This document shows, piece by piece, positions 34,601 through 47,700 of a DNA stretch of 64,000 bases. Numbering within the stretch: position 1 is the first letter of the stretch; the number at the start of each line of letters is the position of its first letter. The position numbers and the translations under genes were made by a program. Source of the DNA: Breviolum minutum Mf 1.05b.01 (Eukaryota > Sar > Dinophyceae > Suessiales > Symbiodiniaceae); NCBI GenBank assembly GCA_000507305.1, contig DF239929.1:88829-152828 (forward strand). Direction: 5' to 3'. The notes under the pieces are model-generated. The model worked only from the letters and a program-made list of their open reading frames with translations, was not told the DNA's origin and ran no database searches.

Positions 34601-35812
34601 GGACCTACGATTGCCATTGGCATGAAGCAAGATGTTTTGCAACTGTCCTCTGGCAAAAAGGTAAGGCCTATCAAGCTTTGAATCCAAGTGGATTTGGATT
34701 TGGATGGATGGATTGATTTGCATTGATTCATTGATTGGTTGATTGATTGATTGCAGGAGGCATTTGGGCCGCAGGGTGGCAGGGCTGTGGATGTTGCTGG
34801 CGCCCCAGTGATCAGTCAGGCTCACTAGGACCTCTACAAAATATGTGCAGCGAAATTAGACAGATTGTGTGTCTTTTTTTGGGGGGGGTGGTGGTAGCTT
34901 CCATAATTCGTGTAATCTATTGGGCCAACGTTTTGCCACACGGAGCTATTCGACTCGTTGGTCTTGAGGTTGCTGCGTTTGTACAAAAGTGGCAACTTGA
35001 CGGGCAAGATGATGCAACACTTCGCAGCGCTTCTTCCAAGGTGCAGGGGTAACTAACACATGGCTATGACTAAACTGCCTGGATGTTTGTCGGCTGTTCA
35101 CTGGATGCATCATGTTCAAAGTAAATTGGAGCAACAAAAATCAGCATATGTTTTTTTCTGACTGGCTTTTGCTTCCTTTTTTTGTTTGTTTTTGTTTCCT
35201 GCGAGGACTTGCGTTTCGTGTTGAAGGAGCGGGTGGTGGAATCCAGGTGTGGATGGATGCTGTGCGCTGAAAGTCGCGCCCCGCCTCGAGGAATTCGATG
35301 GATCTCGGTCTGTTGCAGCCCTCTTGGAAGAAGCTGCTTTGGAAGAATCCATTCCAAGGGAGGTGCTCAGGGAGAAGTTCAGGAATTATGATATAATATT
35401 ATATGTACATATGATAATCATTTATTGTGAACATATTTTTTGGGGGCTGTTGTTCTTGTTGTGGTGTCATCTTGTGTTCATCATGCCACACCACATGACC
35501 CCTGGAAGGCTTGTGACACAACAGAAGATGCAGCTGGAGATGAGCTTGGAGTCTTGACGTGTGGAAGGAGCGGGTGCCGGCCAATGAGCACTTTTGGCGG
35601 CTGATCACTTTCTCTTGCCGTACGTTGCCTTCAGATTGTGATATTCAATGAGATATAGTGATAGTGATATTTATTTACGTATATATTTATATGTATACAT
35701 AGACAGATATACACATACATACACTTATTTTCTTGTTCTACTACAAGTATATACTGTAGTAGTCTTTATTTTCGAGCACTTTCAGGTGTAACATCTTCAT
35801 GAAACTGCGCAG
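31681..35812. other. Unresolved region upstream of the BMT5-like gene
   Basis: No recognised family. Exon-like pieces on the + strand: 34269-34325 (VDALSAGQLEMLHEQMVGM, between CAG and GT), about 34757-34830 in the frame reading EAFGPQGGRAVDVAGAP, and about 35260-35390 (ALLEEAALEESIPREVL). They may be N-terminal exons of the BMT5-like gene or of a separate helical protein. A poly-G run is at 34882-34890. Confidence 0.3.
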
Positions 35813-38466
35813 GTTGAATCGTTTAGAGTTGATGGACCCCAGCGCTGATGCCCTCGTGGTGGGCGATGCAAATCTCACCTTCTCCATCCTCTTGGCAAAG
35901 CACCGAGAGGCCACGGGTTGTGACAGAAATGTCAAAGGTCCAAACTTTGTGAAATTTCAACTTTTTTTTTAAACAAAAGATGATGATGTTAAAACAGCAA
36001 CATCATGTCTTAGAAATTTGTTTGGTAAGTTTTTTTGTTATAAAACACATTTCAATATAATTTTCAATACATTTCATTTGCAATTGATTGGCATCGTGGC
36101 TACCCTTTTGAAAAGATCAAGGCCTTGGGCCACGTGGGTCGCATCGTTGCCACCACTTTCGAGACGATCGAAATTCTTCGATGCTTTTCCTTAAGAACCA
36201 CTTGATATTGCCTTGAGTCATTGGGAAAGGCTGCATTTTCCAAAAAATATGTTTGTACGATTTTTATAAATCACAACTCTCTCATTCACTGACTTGGCAC
36301 AGTTTGATCGTTTTTTTATTGAACATAATTCTCTGAAACATTCAGCTTTGCTGTCCTGAAACATCCTGAAACCAAGGAGAGCGCTATCCCGAAATTGATG
36401 CAACCGTGAAGGCCCGAATTGTTTGCTGCTGCTATACGCTATACACTTCACAAATCCTATTTGCCTTGGGCGAAGGAGCTTGAAAGTAAAGATGCTGAAG
36501 TCTTACACAACGTGGATGGCACTAGATTGGCCGTGGATCCTCGATTTCAGGACCTGGCTTCAGCTGACTGCATGATTTACCCAACTTGTAGCAACAACCC
36601 TCGGGCACATCGCCTCTATTTCAATCAAACTCAGGTTGCTGGAATATTTGCAATTTGACCATCAGAATGATTGATAACTTATTGCCTCTAGGACCTAGGT
36701 CCACCTAAGGCCACTGCATGATACCACGAAGTTTCATGCTATGGAGGATATGGTGAAGAAGTTTGAGGCGGTGTACTACAACTTTCCGCATGCAGGAGTG
36801 GTGCAAGGATTCTTTGATGGTCACCCATTCGTGAGAAGCTTGGCTCATTGATGAATCTAAGGGCGACATTTTGTCTTGTCCCAAACGCATTCCCATACTA
36901 ATTTCAAAACGTGGTTTTCTTCCGACGTTTTTTGTGTACGTGTGATAGCAACCGAGATTCGGGGTTTTACTTCAAAACTTTCAGCATTGGCATAAAAAGA
37001 CTGGCATCACCTTATCATATTTTGGATTTGCATATAGTCATATAGTACAGATGTTCAATATTTGCATGATATTGACGAAAAATCATGCTACAACTGTCCT
37101 TTGTTCCCCTGGATCTTTCACCAAAAACTTCATCCGACTTCACAGCTGAGGATGGCGACACGAGAATTTGATGCATCTCTTCTTCCGAGCCTTTTAGCTT
37201 ACCTGTCAATTCCCGGGTCCGGGTGATTCAAAACACAAATTCCCCCAGATGAAGGTTCCAGGTTCCACAATTTAGAGGAAGTTCATGTTGTGATGTTTCA
37301 CATGATTGTTCTTAAACTGACACCTTTTCCTTTCCTTCACCGACATGGAGATTCCGTTTCAGCACCGAGGCCTTACGGAGTTTTGTGAAACCCAATGGCT
37401 TGGTGAAAGTCTCATCCAACTGCTGTGCCAAAGGACGCGGCTAATGGCTTGAAAAAACAAGGTAACCATGATCAGTGAGTCAGAGGTTGTTGCTGTTGCT
37501 GCTGTTGTTGTTGTTGTTGTTGTTGCTGTTGGGAAATTTATGAAACATTTGCCGTAAACGTGTGGAATTCTCATTTTCCACGAAAGATTGCTAGACTCCT
37601 AGACTTGGTCTTCCAAAATCTTGCAATGGTCGAAAAGAAGTCAGGAGTATTTTTCAAATTTTGATGATGAGCTTTTCTGGCAAAAAATCACATATTGAGG
37701 GTAGGTGGGCATCATACTTAAGTGTGTTTTTAGTGTTGCTAGTAGCGACATACCGAGATCCATGCTGCATTCCTGCCTTGTTGGCTCATAGGAGTTCGGC
37801 CGCTTGCCTGAGAATTGGCAAGGCTTCAGGACAAGGAAGTCAAGTGAGTATGAGAATAAAGTAGAAACACTAATACTTTAAGATACTTTATAGTCATAGT
37901 ACTTTGATATATTTTGATATGTTGAAGTCTTGGTTTCATACTTTTGAGGGCGATTCCGGTGCTGTGTTTTGAGATTTGTAGATCTGAAGTTGGCCGCATG
38001 GCTCAGGTTTTCGGACATCATCGCAGGAGCTCAGAATAGAAAGCTGGCTGCAGATAGAAGCATATAGAAACATCCTGACAACCATGACCATGATGTCTCC
38101 CAAGATTTCCACTCAAAATCTGTGGGGTGTGGAATCTGGAATCTCACCCAAAAAACTGTACCAAGGTGAGTTTGTTCATGTGGAGACATTGCCCTTTCAA
38201 GAATGGAGCCTCAGGCGAAATGGGTTGGATGTTACTCCTGTTCGCTTCGTACTGTAGAGAGTTGGAAAACAGCATCATTGGAGTGGATTGGGCAAAGAAT
38301 ACCACACATCTCATGTGATTGCCATGTTTCTTTGACTTCGACATCAATTGGTGGAGAAATTGCTTTCATCTCCCTACAATGACAGGGGCTATCGAAGATC
38401 TTATGGAGACCGACGTGATGCGAATCGACGTCCTGAAGAGAACGAGAATTGGCGAGAACTTCCATG
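35813..38466 (+). CDS. BMT5-like rRNA (uracil-N3)-methyltransferase domain protein (DUF2431), multi-exon
   Basis: Exons 35813-35909, 36122-about 36180, 36382-36411, 36476-36550, 36710-36830, about 37351-37435, about 38166-38225 and 38386-38466 give the family's motifs in order. ALVVGDANLTFSILLAKH is the SAM-binding first strand and loop; LGHVGRIVATTFE, RYPEIDATV, AEVLHNVDGTRL, FEAVYYNFPHAGVV (the hallmark NFPHAG), FVKPNGLVKVSSN and LPFQEW follow. Yeast BMT5 methylates 25S rRNA at a uridine; plant and animal relatives share this domain. The join HRE|ALGHVG uses a GC donor at 35910. Several other boundaries are approximate. The last exon is Arg-rich (YRRSYGDRRDANRR). Neither end of the protein is certain; frames at 38666 and 39079 might continue it. 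Confidence 0.78.
37485..37530 (+). repeat. TTG/CTG trinucleotide microsatellite
   Basis: An imperfect run of TTG with CTG interruptions, in an intron or 3' part of the BMT5-like gene. On the minus strand it gives a spurious Thr/Ala-rich frame. Confidence 0.8.
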
Positions 38467-40327
38467 GTTTTTGTCTTTTTACCTACATCTTTGTGGCAAC
38501 ATGACACAAACCAGATCCAACTTCAAGTTTGCTGATGACCCAAGGAAAATTACAGAAGTCAATCAGCAAACTCAGATATGGTCGCTTGCTTATACATCTT
38601 GAAACTTGAAAGACCAACAGATTGATTGACCAATTATCAATCCACTGTTCATTTCTTCAAAATACTTGTCAGCGTCAAAAAATCATGTGATCGTCAGAAA
38701 CGTTTGCACAACTGTGTGCCCCTGTCCGTTCATCGTGTCCACAGCGGTCTTTCATCGGACAGCCAAGGTCTATACTTTTCGCTACATGCCCTCCGGTGAC
38801 GCACCGCCAAAGGCTCTGATCAGGCAGCTCTTCCGGTGTATAGACTTTAGAATATATGATGATGATACTTGAATGTGTAAGTCTTTAGAATTGATATATC
38901 ATGTCTATATGTTTGTTTGATGTATATAATCGATCTAATCATACTGTATGTACATATGTGTGTACACATTGATGTGACTTCTGACAAGGCGGCCTCCCAC
39001 CAAGAATGACCTGCTCATGTCAGCTGAAGGAAAGTTGAGAGGTGTAAGCTGGGGCCTGATAACTGACCATAGCTTGCAGTGCTTCAATGGTACCAAAACC
39101 ATTCTCTGCTCCAAAATGACGGATGTTTTTTCAAGGTCAAGAGCAGAGGCAAAGGAGAGCCGAGGCGCTTCCAGCTTTTCCGCGTTCTGATGGACTTTGG
39201 GGGACCCAATTTGCGACGCCAGGAGATCTACGAGCTGTTTTTGACTTACGTTCAGGGCATCCACGTGGGTTGACATTTACGAGCGCTGACGCGCAGATAG
39301 AATTGCCCTTTGATAGACACAAAGCTGTCATGGATATATGATTTTGTTGTGTGGTGTGCGGTAAATATAGGGCCCGTGCTGCTCAGGTTTTCGGAAGGTC
39401 ACAGGCAACTTGCTTTTGGAATTCAATTGCCACACAATATAGGTATTGCAAATTCCAATGGCAGCAGATCATGTAATTTTTGGCCACACATTGCAAAAGA
39501 AAGGGCCAGTGTACCTCCCCGGGAGTGCAGTGGCTGGCGAGGAGACAAGCGGAAAAACGGCGTGTGAACGGTTCTATTGCACAAAACACTTCAATTCGCA
39601 AATCTTGTTGTTTGGATCGTGATGGTTCGCCTCTGTTGGCAGGTTTTCATGCCTTCTGGATGCTCCCCGGCTCTCCTAAGAACCCTCATAGGCCTGAAAC
39701 CTAGCGTGCCACAAAGATTCTTCAGACAAATCTGCAGCAAGTCTTTTACACCGTTATGCTTCCATGTCCTAGATCCTACTGGATTGAACAAATCTCATAG
39801 AACGAGTTGACTATGTTTTTCAGCATCTTCCAACCCCAAAGTCGCACTTTTTCCAATTAAAGCTAAGGTTCTTTGTCCCTGACTGCCGACTCAGAGGTGT
39901 GCACCACTGTATGGCAAGGGCAGTCATTGATGGAGACCTTGCAACTGGTGCAGGTGGGGGGAATGGACATGAAATCAGGAAATGAGATGATCTGTTGGAG
40001 ATAGTTGAAGTTTGGGGATTAGGCTTGGGGGTTTGGGGTTTGGGGTTGGCACGATATCTCACTGAGAGATTTAGCATTGCCTCATGTGCCGTTCTTGGTT
40101 GGTGAAAATAGAGATGAGAAAGATGATGAAGAATGTGAACGTGAAGGATAAGAAGATGACGAAGAAGAAGAAGAAGAAAAATGATCACAAGAATAAGAGG
40201 CTCCTGTTGCATCCGTTCAACACTGCCGTGTCAGCCCCGGCAAGCCCAAAGGGCGGACAGAGACCTGCCAGTGCTGTACAGAGAGAGAGGGAGAGAGACA
40301 AGAATAAGATGAAGAATGAGATGATCG

Positions 40328-40365
<38 letters not shown>

Positions 40366-42081
40366 GTCCTGAGTTTTCCATGATTTCTCAATGTCCCAAA
40401 TCCAATATCCCAAGCATTTCAAAAATTTGCTTTGGCACTGCCAGGTGGCATCCATGCTTCAGCTGGACGAAGTGATTCCGGAACTCATCGACTTGGTCTG
40501 GCAGGAAACATGTCGACATCCTGTGACACTATGCGCATCGTCGATGGGATGTTGGAAGCTGGTTGATAAATAATAGATCTCAGCTACATTGAAACTCCTC
40601 TCACACCAACTGCTAGGGCACTTGATTTGGTCTGGAAGGTGATTTGCTTGACAAGAGTGAGTCTATCAGATACATGTGATCCCATATGATGCATATGATG
40701 TGCATATGATAGATGCGATTCAAATGAGATTTTAAGATGTGCCAACCGTAGCAAATGATGTGAGTTCATAAAGCAGAGTGCCACCAACAACAGGCTATGG
40801 CTGCTGGAGCTGATTTATCGGAATTAGATGTGGCCTGTCAAAAGTTGGAGCCATATCCTTAGCCAAACAGCTGTGGGGATGGCAGTTTATGCTTGTTTGG
40901 CATGCCAAAAACGCCGACTTCTGGCTTTTTTGTTACCTTTTTTTGGTGATCAGACAATGATGGGTGATTCTCTTGGAGGACTTTGTGTAGTTTTTTTGGT
41001 ACTTGCAATTGTGTATCGGATAGGATTAAGTAAAGAATCCAGAACTTGCATTTTGGTGCATGCTGGCAGTTTTTCCTGCCAACTTTCAGTTGCAATATCA
41101 GATGAGATGTTTGAGTCCCATCCTTTGGACTTGTAATCTTGGATCGAACGAAATATCACCATCCAAATTTTGATGAAGCAGCTTCTTTTGAGCTCCCACT
41201 GTCATGGAGCCACACGGGAGGTGTCAAAAGCACCATGCCTCACCGTATGTGACATCAAATTGCTTCAACATTGAGCTTGCAACCAGCCGAGACTTCTAAA
41301 TATCCTTTTGCCTTTTGTTACTGCTTCAATTGATTTCTAGATTCTTGTCCATGTGCACATGGGCAATATTTTGCCAAAAGCTACCACCCTTTCCCCGGCA
41401 ATATTTTGCAAAAGCTACCGTTTTTATAAAGTGTGTTTCATGAATTTCATGACGCCTTTTAACGAGGAATTTTGGTACCAAATATCGATGTGCATCCCCT
41501 GGGAGCCATGACGGCGCCGGATGCTCCGAGCTCGGGCTCTTCGGGTCCAACTCCACGACGGATTCTGCTGGCGAGTTTTCTGGTGGGTGGCACCTCAGGG
41601 TTGCTTGACAACGTGGGAAGCAACCGAAAGATACAAACTTGGCCTTAAAAGGGAATGGAATGTATATCTTCTAGATTTTATATAAATCATAAAGATTGAA
41701 TTCATTTTTTTTCGGGATACAGTATATCATGAATGGTTGGCAAGAGAAGACGCATGCGAAACTTAGACAATTTGATGTTATTTTGATTTCATGGAAGTTT
41801 CATTTGTTTCATCAGGCTTCTCGCATCCTACGGCCTCATAAGATGGAGTTCCTCAGATGCAACGCAGATTTTTTTGTAAGAAACATCGCTTGAGAGATAA
41901 CTTGCTGTAGATGTGTTCAGATTGTTTTTTGTTTGGAAGATTGGCATCCGGATCCTCTCAAGGGGTTGCGAAAAGAGATTCTTAACTTGGCATAACTTGG
42001 CAATGAACTTGAGCTCAGTTGGAACTTTTGTTTGTTCAATCTATGGATTCACTGGACATATCTTGATCTTGTAAAACTTAG
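38467..42081. other. Unresolved region between the BMT5-like and PGM-like genes
   Basis: Open + stretches with acceptor-like ends occur at 38669-38820, 39079-39273 (Arg/Lys-rich, FRVLMDFGGPNLRRQEIYEL) and 40444-40560 (ASMLQLDEVIPELIDLV). The last is protein-like and probably a real exon, but I recognise no family. 40329-40365 is a GAT repeat preceded by purine-rich GAA/GAGA sequence. Confidence 0.3.
40329..40365 (+). repeat. (GAT)n microsatellite, about 12 units
   Basis: Pure GAT/ATG run following a purine-rich tract (AAG and GAGAGA runs from 40150). It is the third such locus in the window and gives spurious poly-Met, poly-Ile and poly-His frames. Confidence 0.9.
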
Positions 42082-44589
42082 GAGACCGTGGGCCTGAGTT
42101 TGTACGCCGACAAGCAGAGGCGAGGCGGCAAAAACTGCCAGACCGCGTCATTTTAGTTCGATGCTCGTTCTCGATTTGGCCGGGGAAGAGTTGTTGGGCC
42201 TCTGTTCTTTTTGGTGTGTCAGATCTGCCATGCGCTAAGGACATGGACAATCGGAAGGGCCGCTTGTTTGCATGTGGATGCATTGTCAAATCTCTAATAA
42301 AATAAACAGATGGCGTTTATCTATTGATCATATATGTAGTCCTTTCGTGGCTATACTGCTATGATTACCCGCAATACAGAGGTCATTTTCCCATTACAAG
42401 GGGTTTTTTGATCTTCGCCCGCAACTGTACTTGTTTTCTCTTTTCGTGGCATCGTGGGTGTCTCACAGGAACATCGACAAGACGCTCTTCAAACGAAAAG
42501 GGGACAACCTGATGGAGCTCACCGAGTGGTGTTCTCAGCTGATATTGCAAGATGAAAAAAGAGAAGTTGTTGTTGGAAAAACAGGTGATGCAACTAGAAT
42601 GATGTAAAGATGTATCATTCATCATCAGTATGGTAAATTTACAGGTGAATTATGAGTAATTATTCAAATGAACGAGTAATGAAATGCAGTGAATGTGAGA
42701 CTGTAGAATAGTTGCTGACATCTACAGAGTTTTTTATTCAGGTTGGGGAGCCGGCAAGCGAAAGCAGTTGGACGACGCATCAAAGAAGTGGTTGGAGAAT
42801 CTTTGCTGCACCGAAGGACAAGTCGAAGGTTGGCCCTGTGTGGGACATGATATCCAAGTAGGTGAGATGAATCAGTGTTTCAATGGAAGCTGAAGTTATG
42901 TGAAGATATGGAGATGAACGCCTCAAGAAGGGTCCGCCCGTTATGAGTGAAGCTGCTGAACAATAGAATCAAATGCACCTTCCGGACAGTTCCAGTGGGC
43001 TGTAGTCAGCAATTGCCTTTGAGCAGTTGTAGTTTGTTGCATTTGATGCAAGACCTTGCTTGCCGTAATTTTGTCATGGCTCTTGGTTTCTTGATTCGTG
43101 ACTCACTCAGACTACTCAGAATTTTCGTGAAAACCAGTTGCTGATGCAAACATATGAAAAATGGCCACTGTTTCCAAGGACAACAAGGTTCACTTCTATG
43201 TTTCACCATTTCAGCGAACTCTTCAAACTGCATCTTGGGTTGCAAACATCTTAACACTTAACACATGTTTTTTTTCCGGAGACGATTCTTGAACCCACAC
43301 ATTTTTTGGCTCCGAGGCGCGAAACATCATTTTTTCGAATTTCGATCCATCACAAGTGGTGCATGTCTCGGTCGATCCACGGATTCGAGAACAAGAATTT
43401 GGCAATTTGCAAGGCCAGTGGGCCTTAGAATTGGGGGGTAACCTCTTAAGCATGGCTACCCAAATATTTTACATGTCTGACAGGATTTTGTTGAATTTTG
43501 GGTGATGATTAGTTATAATAAACATGAGAATCCCAGATGGATCCAGAGTCTATGGAAATATTGATGGGAAATAGGTCACCTTTGGAGCATTAGATCCGCC
43601 AGGTGACAATTTTATTGGACTTCGTGAGGAAAGTACCAAGATCCGGAGATTTTGGTACCATGGCTGCCCACTATGAGGAGGTTGTTGAGTTGATAAAAAG
43701 GTTGAGTTTCAGATTCTGTTGCAGACTTCAATCAACTTTTCTGTTGCAGACTCTCAGGTATCGATTTCCAACTGGTGAGAGTGGTGCAGATGTTTATGAT
43801 CGGACCAAGCAATGGTGGGATTCCATGATGCAGAGAACCTTGGGCCGCATGGCAGTGAGAAAGGGCTATATGCCATGGGAGCGTTGTCCAGTGATCAGTG
43901 ATAATCTGTGTCTTTCCGAGGACATTTCTATGAAGACAACAAGGCCAAAGCAGTCGTTGTCGTTACGCATGGCTTGACAATGCGGCTCATTCTGATGCAA
44001 CTGTTTCACTGGTCCCCCAACACCTTTCACACTGTCTGGAGCCTTGGACGAAATGATTTCTGAGCATTTTCCATCATTTTCGGTGGTTCGATGTGACCAG
44101 GGTTCGTACTGGTGGGATGATAGCTGATGAGTCGCTTCCCCTGAGACCCTGAGGAATCCGGACAACTGTGCGATGTACGTTCTGAAGAAGAACACCTCAA
44201 GCCGTGCAGTGTATCCATACTACATGGATGACGTTGAAGGTGATCGTGCTATGTCCTCCATCGACTTGGCCGGCTGCTTAGTCCTTGTAGCGATGCGGAG
44301 TTGTAGGAGAAGGGTGGAGAATATTGAGAAGTATCCTCTAAAGATGTCACTTTAGGAGATCAACTGACATTGAATGACCAAAAAACACATACAAAAAAAA
44401 CAAACCAACAACATTGTAAAGCAAATCTCATGATTAAAACAATTTTTCACTTCTGAATCTTAAGATTCATTCATCGAAAAACTGCAGGTCGTGACCTTCA
44501 AAGATGACTCGGTGAGTAAATTGACTCTCGTGGATTATTTGTCCATTCCTCCACCCAGAACTTTGCAGCTCCCGCACCTCGGTCGTTGA
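42082..44589 (+). CDS. Phosphoglycerate-mutase-family (histidine phosphatase) protein, at least 11 exons
   Basis: Exons with matching phase: 42082-42159, 42240-42258, 42469-42525, 42742 onwards, about 43190-43240, 43357-43413, 43603-43654, 43758-43843, 43921 onwards, about 44152 onwards, and the last, 44488-44589 (TGA). Joined they read LPDRVILVR|HGQSEG|NIDKTLFK, LTELGSRQAKAVG, VHFYVSPFQRTLQT, DPRIREQEFGNLQG, FWYRFPTGESGADVYDR, VVVTHGLTMRL and NCAMYVLKKN. The first His (RHG) is the phosphorylated residue, SPFQRT carries the second Arg, and THG the second catalytic His, so the active site is complete. The closest relatives I know are plant and yeast histidine phosphatases of the DET1/broad-range type rather than glycolytic mutase. 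Donors at 42160 (GA), 42259, 43414 and 43844 (GC) are non-canonical. The start is missing: exon 1 begins at an acceptor. Confidence 0.85.
42240..42258 (+). other. 19-nt micro-exon encoding the catalytic HGQSEG motif
   Basis: The 19 bases after CTAAG supply GA of Arg, then His-Gly-Gln-Ser-Glu and GG of Gly. Exon 1 ends in GTT C at 42159 and exon 3 starts with G AAC at 42469, so both joins are exactly in phase and restore VRHGQSEGN, the family signature. Upstream intron 42160-42239 begins GA; the downstream one begins GC. Confidence 0.75.
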
Positions 44590-44786
44590 AATCAACGAAA
44601 CACTCCGATCCGAGTCGTAGGAAAACTTCACCAGGGGGGGAATTAATTGCTTCTTAACAACGACTTCGTTTTGGGTTTTTCCTCTTAAAAAGAAAGGTGG
44701 CAAGAAATAACATGGGTGATCTCATTCCACCTTTTTTTTGTCATTGATGTGTGTTTCAGAATGATTCCCTCAACTTTTTTTGGAAG

Positions 44787-47700
44787 TGTTGAGGGCTGTG
44801 AAGAATCTGCTTGCCGAGCAGTATGGGTTGGATCCAAACAACATCAAGGGTATCGTGACAGAGCTGCAATTGCGACAGGTGTAGCAGTGTAGCAGCCTGA
44901 ATGAGCCATGATTGTTGCAGACTTTGCCATCATTTGGGATTGAAAGACTTGAAAGACTTAGACATAGACTTATATAGATACCTCTTTTATTGTGTAGCAG
45001 TGCTTCTGAACAATTTATTCTAAACTTGCATCCCAAAAGCGGCAATTTTAAGGGAATAGTTTTAAGCCTCTGTGAAATCGCTTACTTTGCGCGTTGCCAA
45101 GGATTTCTTTAATGGCCTCTTTCAGCGGTTCCAGTGAGGATGTGCCAAGCGGCACAGCACTACATTTTAACCAAGTGCTTGTGAGCCTTCCATTTGAGTG
45201 CTTGCGTTCGATGCGAACAATGTGAACCATTTCAATTTCTGAATGCATAGATGAAGATAGTCCGCAGTGGTTCTTTTTGAGCCAATGAAGTTCCGTACAA
45301 TGTATGGATCAAACTCCAAGCTTGGCGAGGATTAAAAAAGGGGCTTTTGAAATTTTGGACCGCTTAGACAATCTCACATCTCCATGCCATGACCTCCATG
45401 CCATTCTTGTTGGGAAAAATCAATGGGTTTATATCACTAAGGCTCCCTCCAGCCATCCAAGAGTTGGCAGCTGCCGCGAGGCCTCTGCTCCCAGAGCCCG
45501 CGGGATTGCCAGATACGGAACAGGCTTGGAGATAGGGGTGGTGACAAAAGACGTATATAGTATAGACATGTATAGACCGTATAGATATATACATACGTAA
45601 TTATATGTATACTGTATACGTATATAATAGGGGGATTTTTTGGTGATATGGCATGATATGGAGAGTGATGGGTGTGAATGTGACGTTGTGGTACGTTGTG
45701 ATGTTTTCTTGGTTGTTGATTTTTGCAAGTGTGACACATTGAACCTCCCATTCTTGGAGCTTCCGGCTGCTTTCGCAGGTGAGAGGCATGATTTCCAGTG
45801 CTTTGCACACAGCAGATGGCAAGGTGTGGCGAGTAGTGCAAAAGGTCATTGACCGCCGCGAGGCAGGGTGATATTGGGGTCTGCTTGGGGTTCCAAGATA
45901 GTTGCTATAGCCTGAAAGAACTTGGAGTGTTATATTGGATGATGGTTAGATGTCATGGTCTGATGTTAGAAGTCATGCGAAATTAGAATAGTACTTTACC
46001 CTACTTTACCCATAGTAAAAACTTCCAAAGTCAGCTAGATTCACAACATGCCCGACTTGGTAAAACCCTGGAGGCTTGGCCCAGGTTGGCCCGAGAGAAT
46101 GCTGCAATGCCTGGTGCCTGTGGGTCGTTGATGGAGGTGATAATGATCATGTCGTCAGGGAGTTTCTGCACACAAGACTCAGGTTGCTGGCATTCGCCGG
46201 AAGCTTAAGAAAACTGTGAATGCTTTATCATCTTGACTGCACTTGACTACTGATTCCTGATTTACATAATTGGCAGGCCAAGGGAGCTCATGGCAGCATC
46301 CGTGCGATGCCACACACTGGATTCTTCTGGGGTGCCGTTGGCTGCAGAAGATTTCTGATATTTTCTGATCCCGTCTAAATGATTCCATTGAGGATTTGGG
46401 ATGTTTTTTCAAATCAGCTGGTGGATGCTGGTCTTAAACCTTTCCGATATCTCTGTTTCATCATTCGTGCTGAGAGGAAGCAGGGACTTCCTATATTTGG
46501 TGTGCCGATACATTCGAACCAGGCTCGGCTGCTTCCTTAGATTTCCTGAGATCCACCGAGAGAAAACGCCATGTTGACAGGCCAGAGTTTTTCGACGCCA
46601 TGGTCACGGCCATGTTTGAGCAGGTTGGATTGCCTTACTTGCCAAGTGACGAAGTATGACGCAGTGCTTGTGCGTTTTTTATTGGAAGGTTTGTAGCATG
46701 GACCCGGAACTTCCAGCAGAAGTCATTGATGCTGTCTTCAAGGCCAGGTGAACTTTCATAGCTTTTGTGCTCAGCGAAGATTGGAAGAAGATTTGTTAAA
46801 CAGAACTGAGGAACTTCTGGTTCATGAAGGGCTCACGTTTGGGGCCCCAAGATGTTTTCATCAGGCATCAACATGATTGCTGATGATTGCTTGTTCGCTC
46901 CTATCTCCAAGGTTCGCCCAGTGCGAACATGTCATGGACAAGCTGATGCAACGGGGTGAACAAATGGAGTGGGATAACCCAGCACCGATCCAGGAAATCC
47001 AGCACTTTTGGAGTTCCCGTGGTCCTTCCCATGGCTCCATCATTTTGCTTGTGATATGAGTGATATGAGTGATCCATTTCAGTTTCACTATGTTTGGGCT
47101 CCGAAGGTATTTGTTCCATGAATGGTCTGGTGTCTTTCCGACCTTGCCAGCTCATGCACGGCAAGCATTGGCCAAGGCGATGTGATCATTTTGGTTGGGC
47201 CGTTGTGGGAATTTTTGGGCGTCGCCACATTTCATGCCAGGGTTTATTGCCCTTGGTTGGTCGATGTCCACATGCAGCCTTGGACTTTGTCCTCAAGGAT
47301 GGAGAGGGTCATTTCCTGATTTGATGTTGCATATGGATCCACATTGCAGATTGATTGGAAACACATCACCCTACCAGAAACCAACATCACGCCTGAAACA
47401 CTGCTGGAAGATGAGTTTCACGGTAAAGATAGGCTTCCTGGCAGGTGCTAGATAAGTTCTAGGAAACGTAGTTACAAAAAATGTGTTTTTTTTTACAAAC
47501 TCTTGCATCATTTTTCATCCATTTTCCAGAAGAGATGTCTTAACTCACCATTTTTCAAGTGGATTACCCCTTCAGATGGTCCAGGAGTTAGATGCACTTC
47601 CACAGGTGGAAGGTCGATCAAAGAGCTCTGGTCTTGGAAGGCTGACGGACTTTCCAGTATCCCTAAGCAGAGAAGACAAGAAGATTTTGATTTTGTAGGA

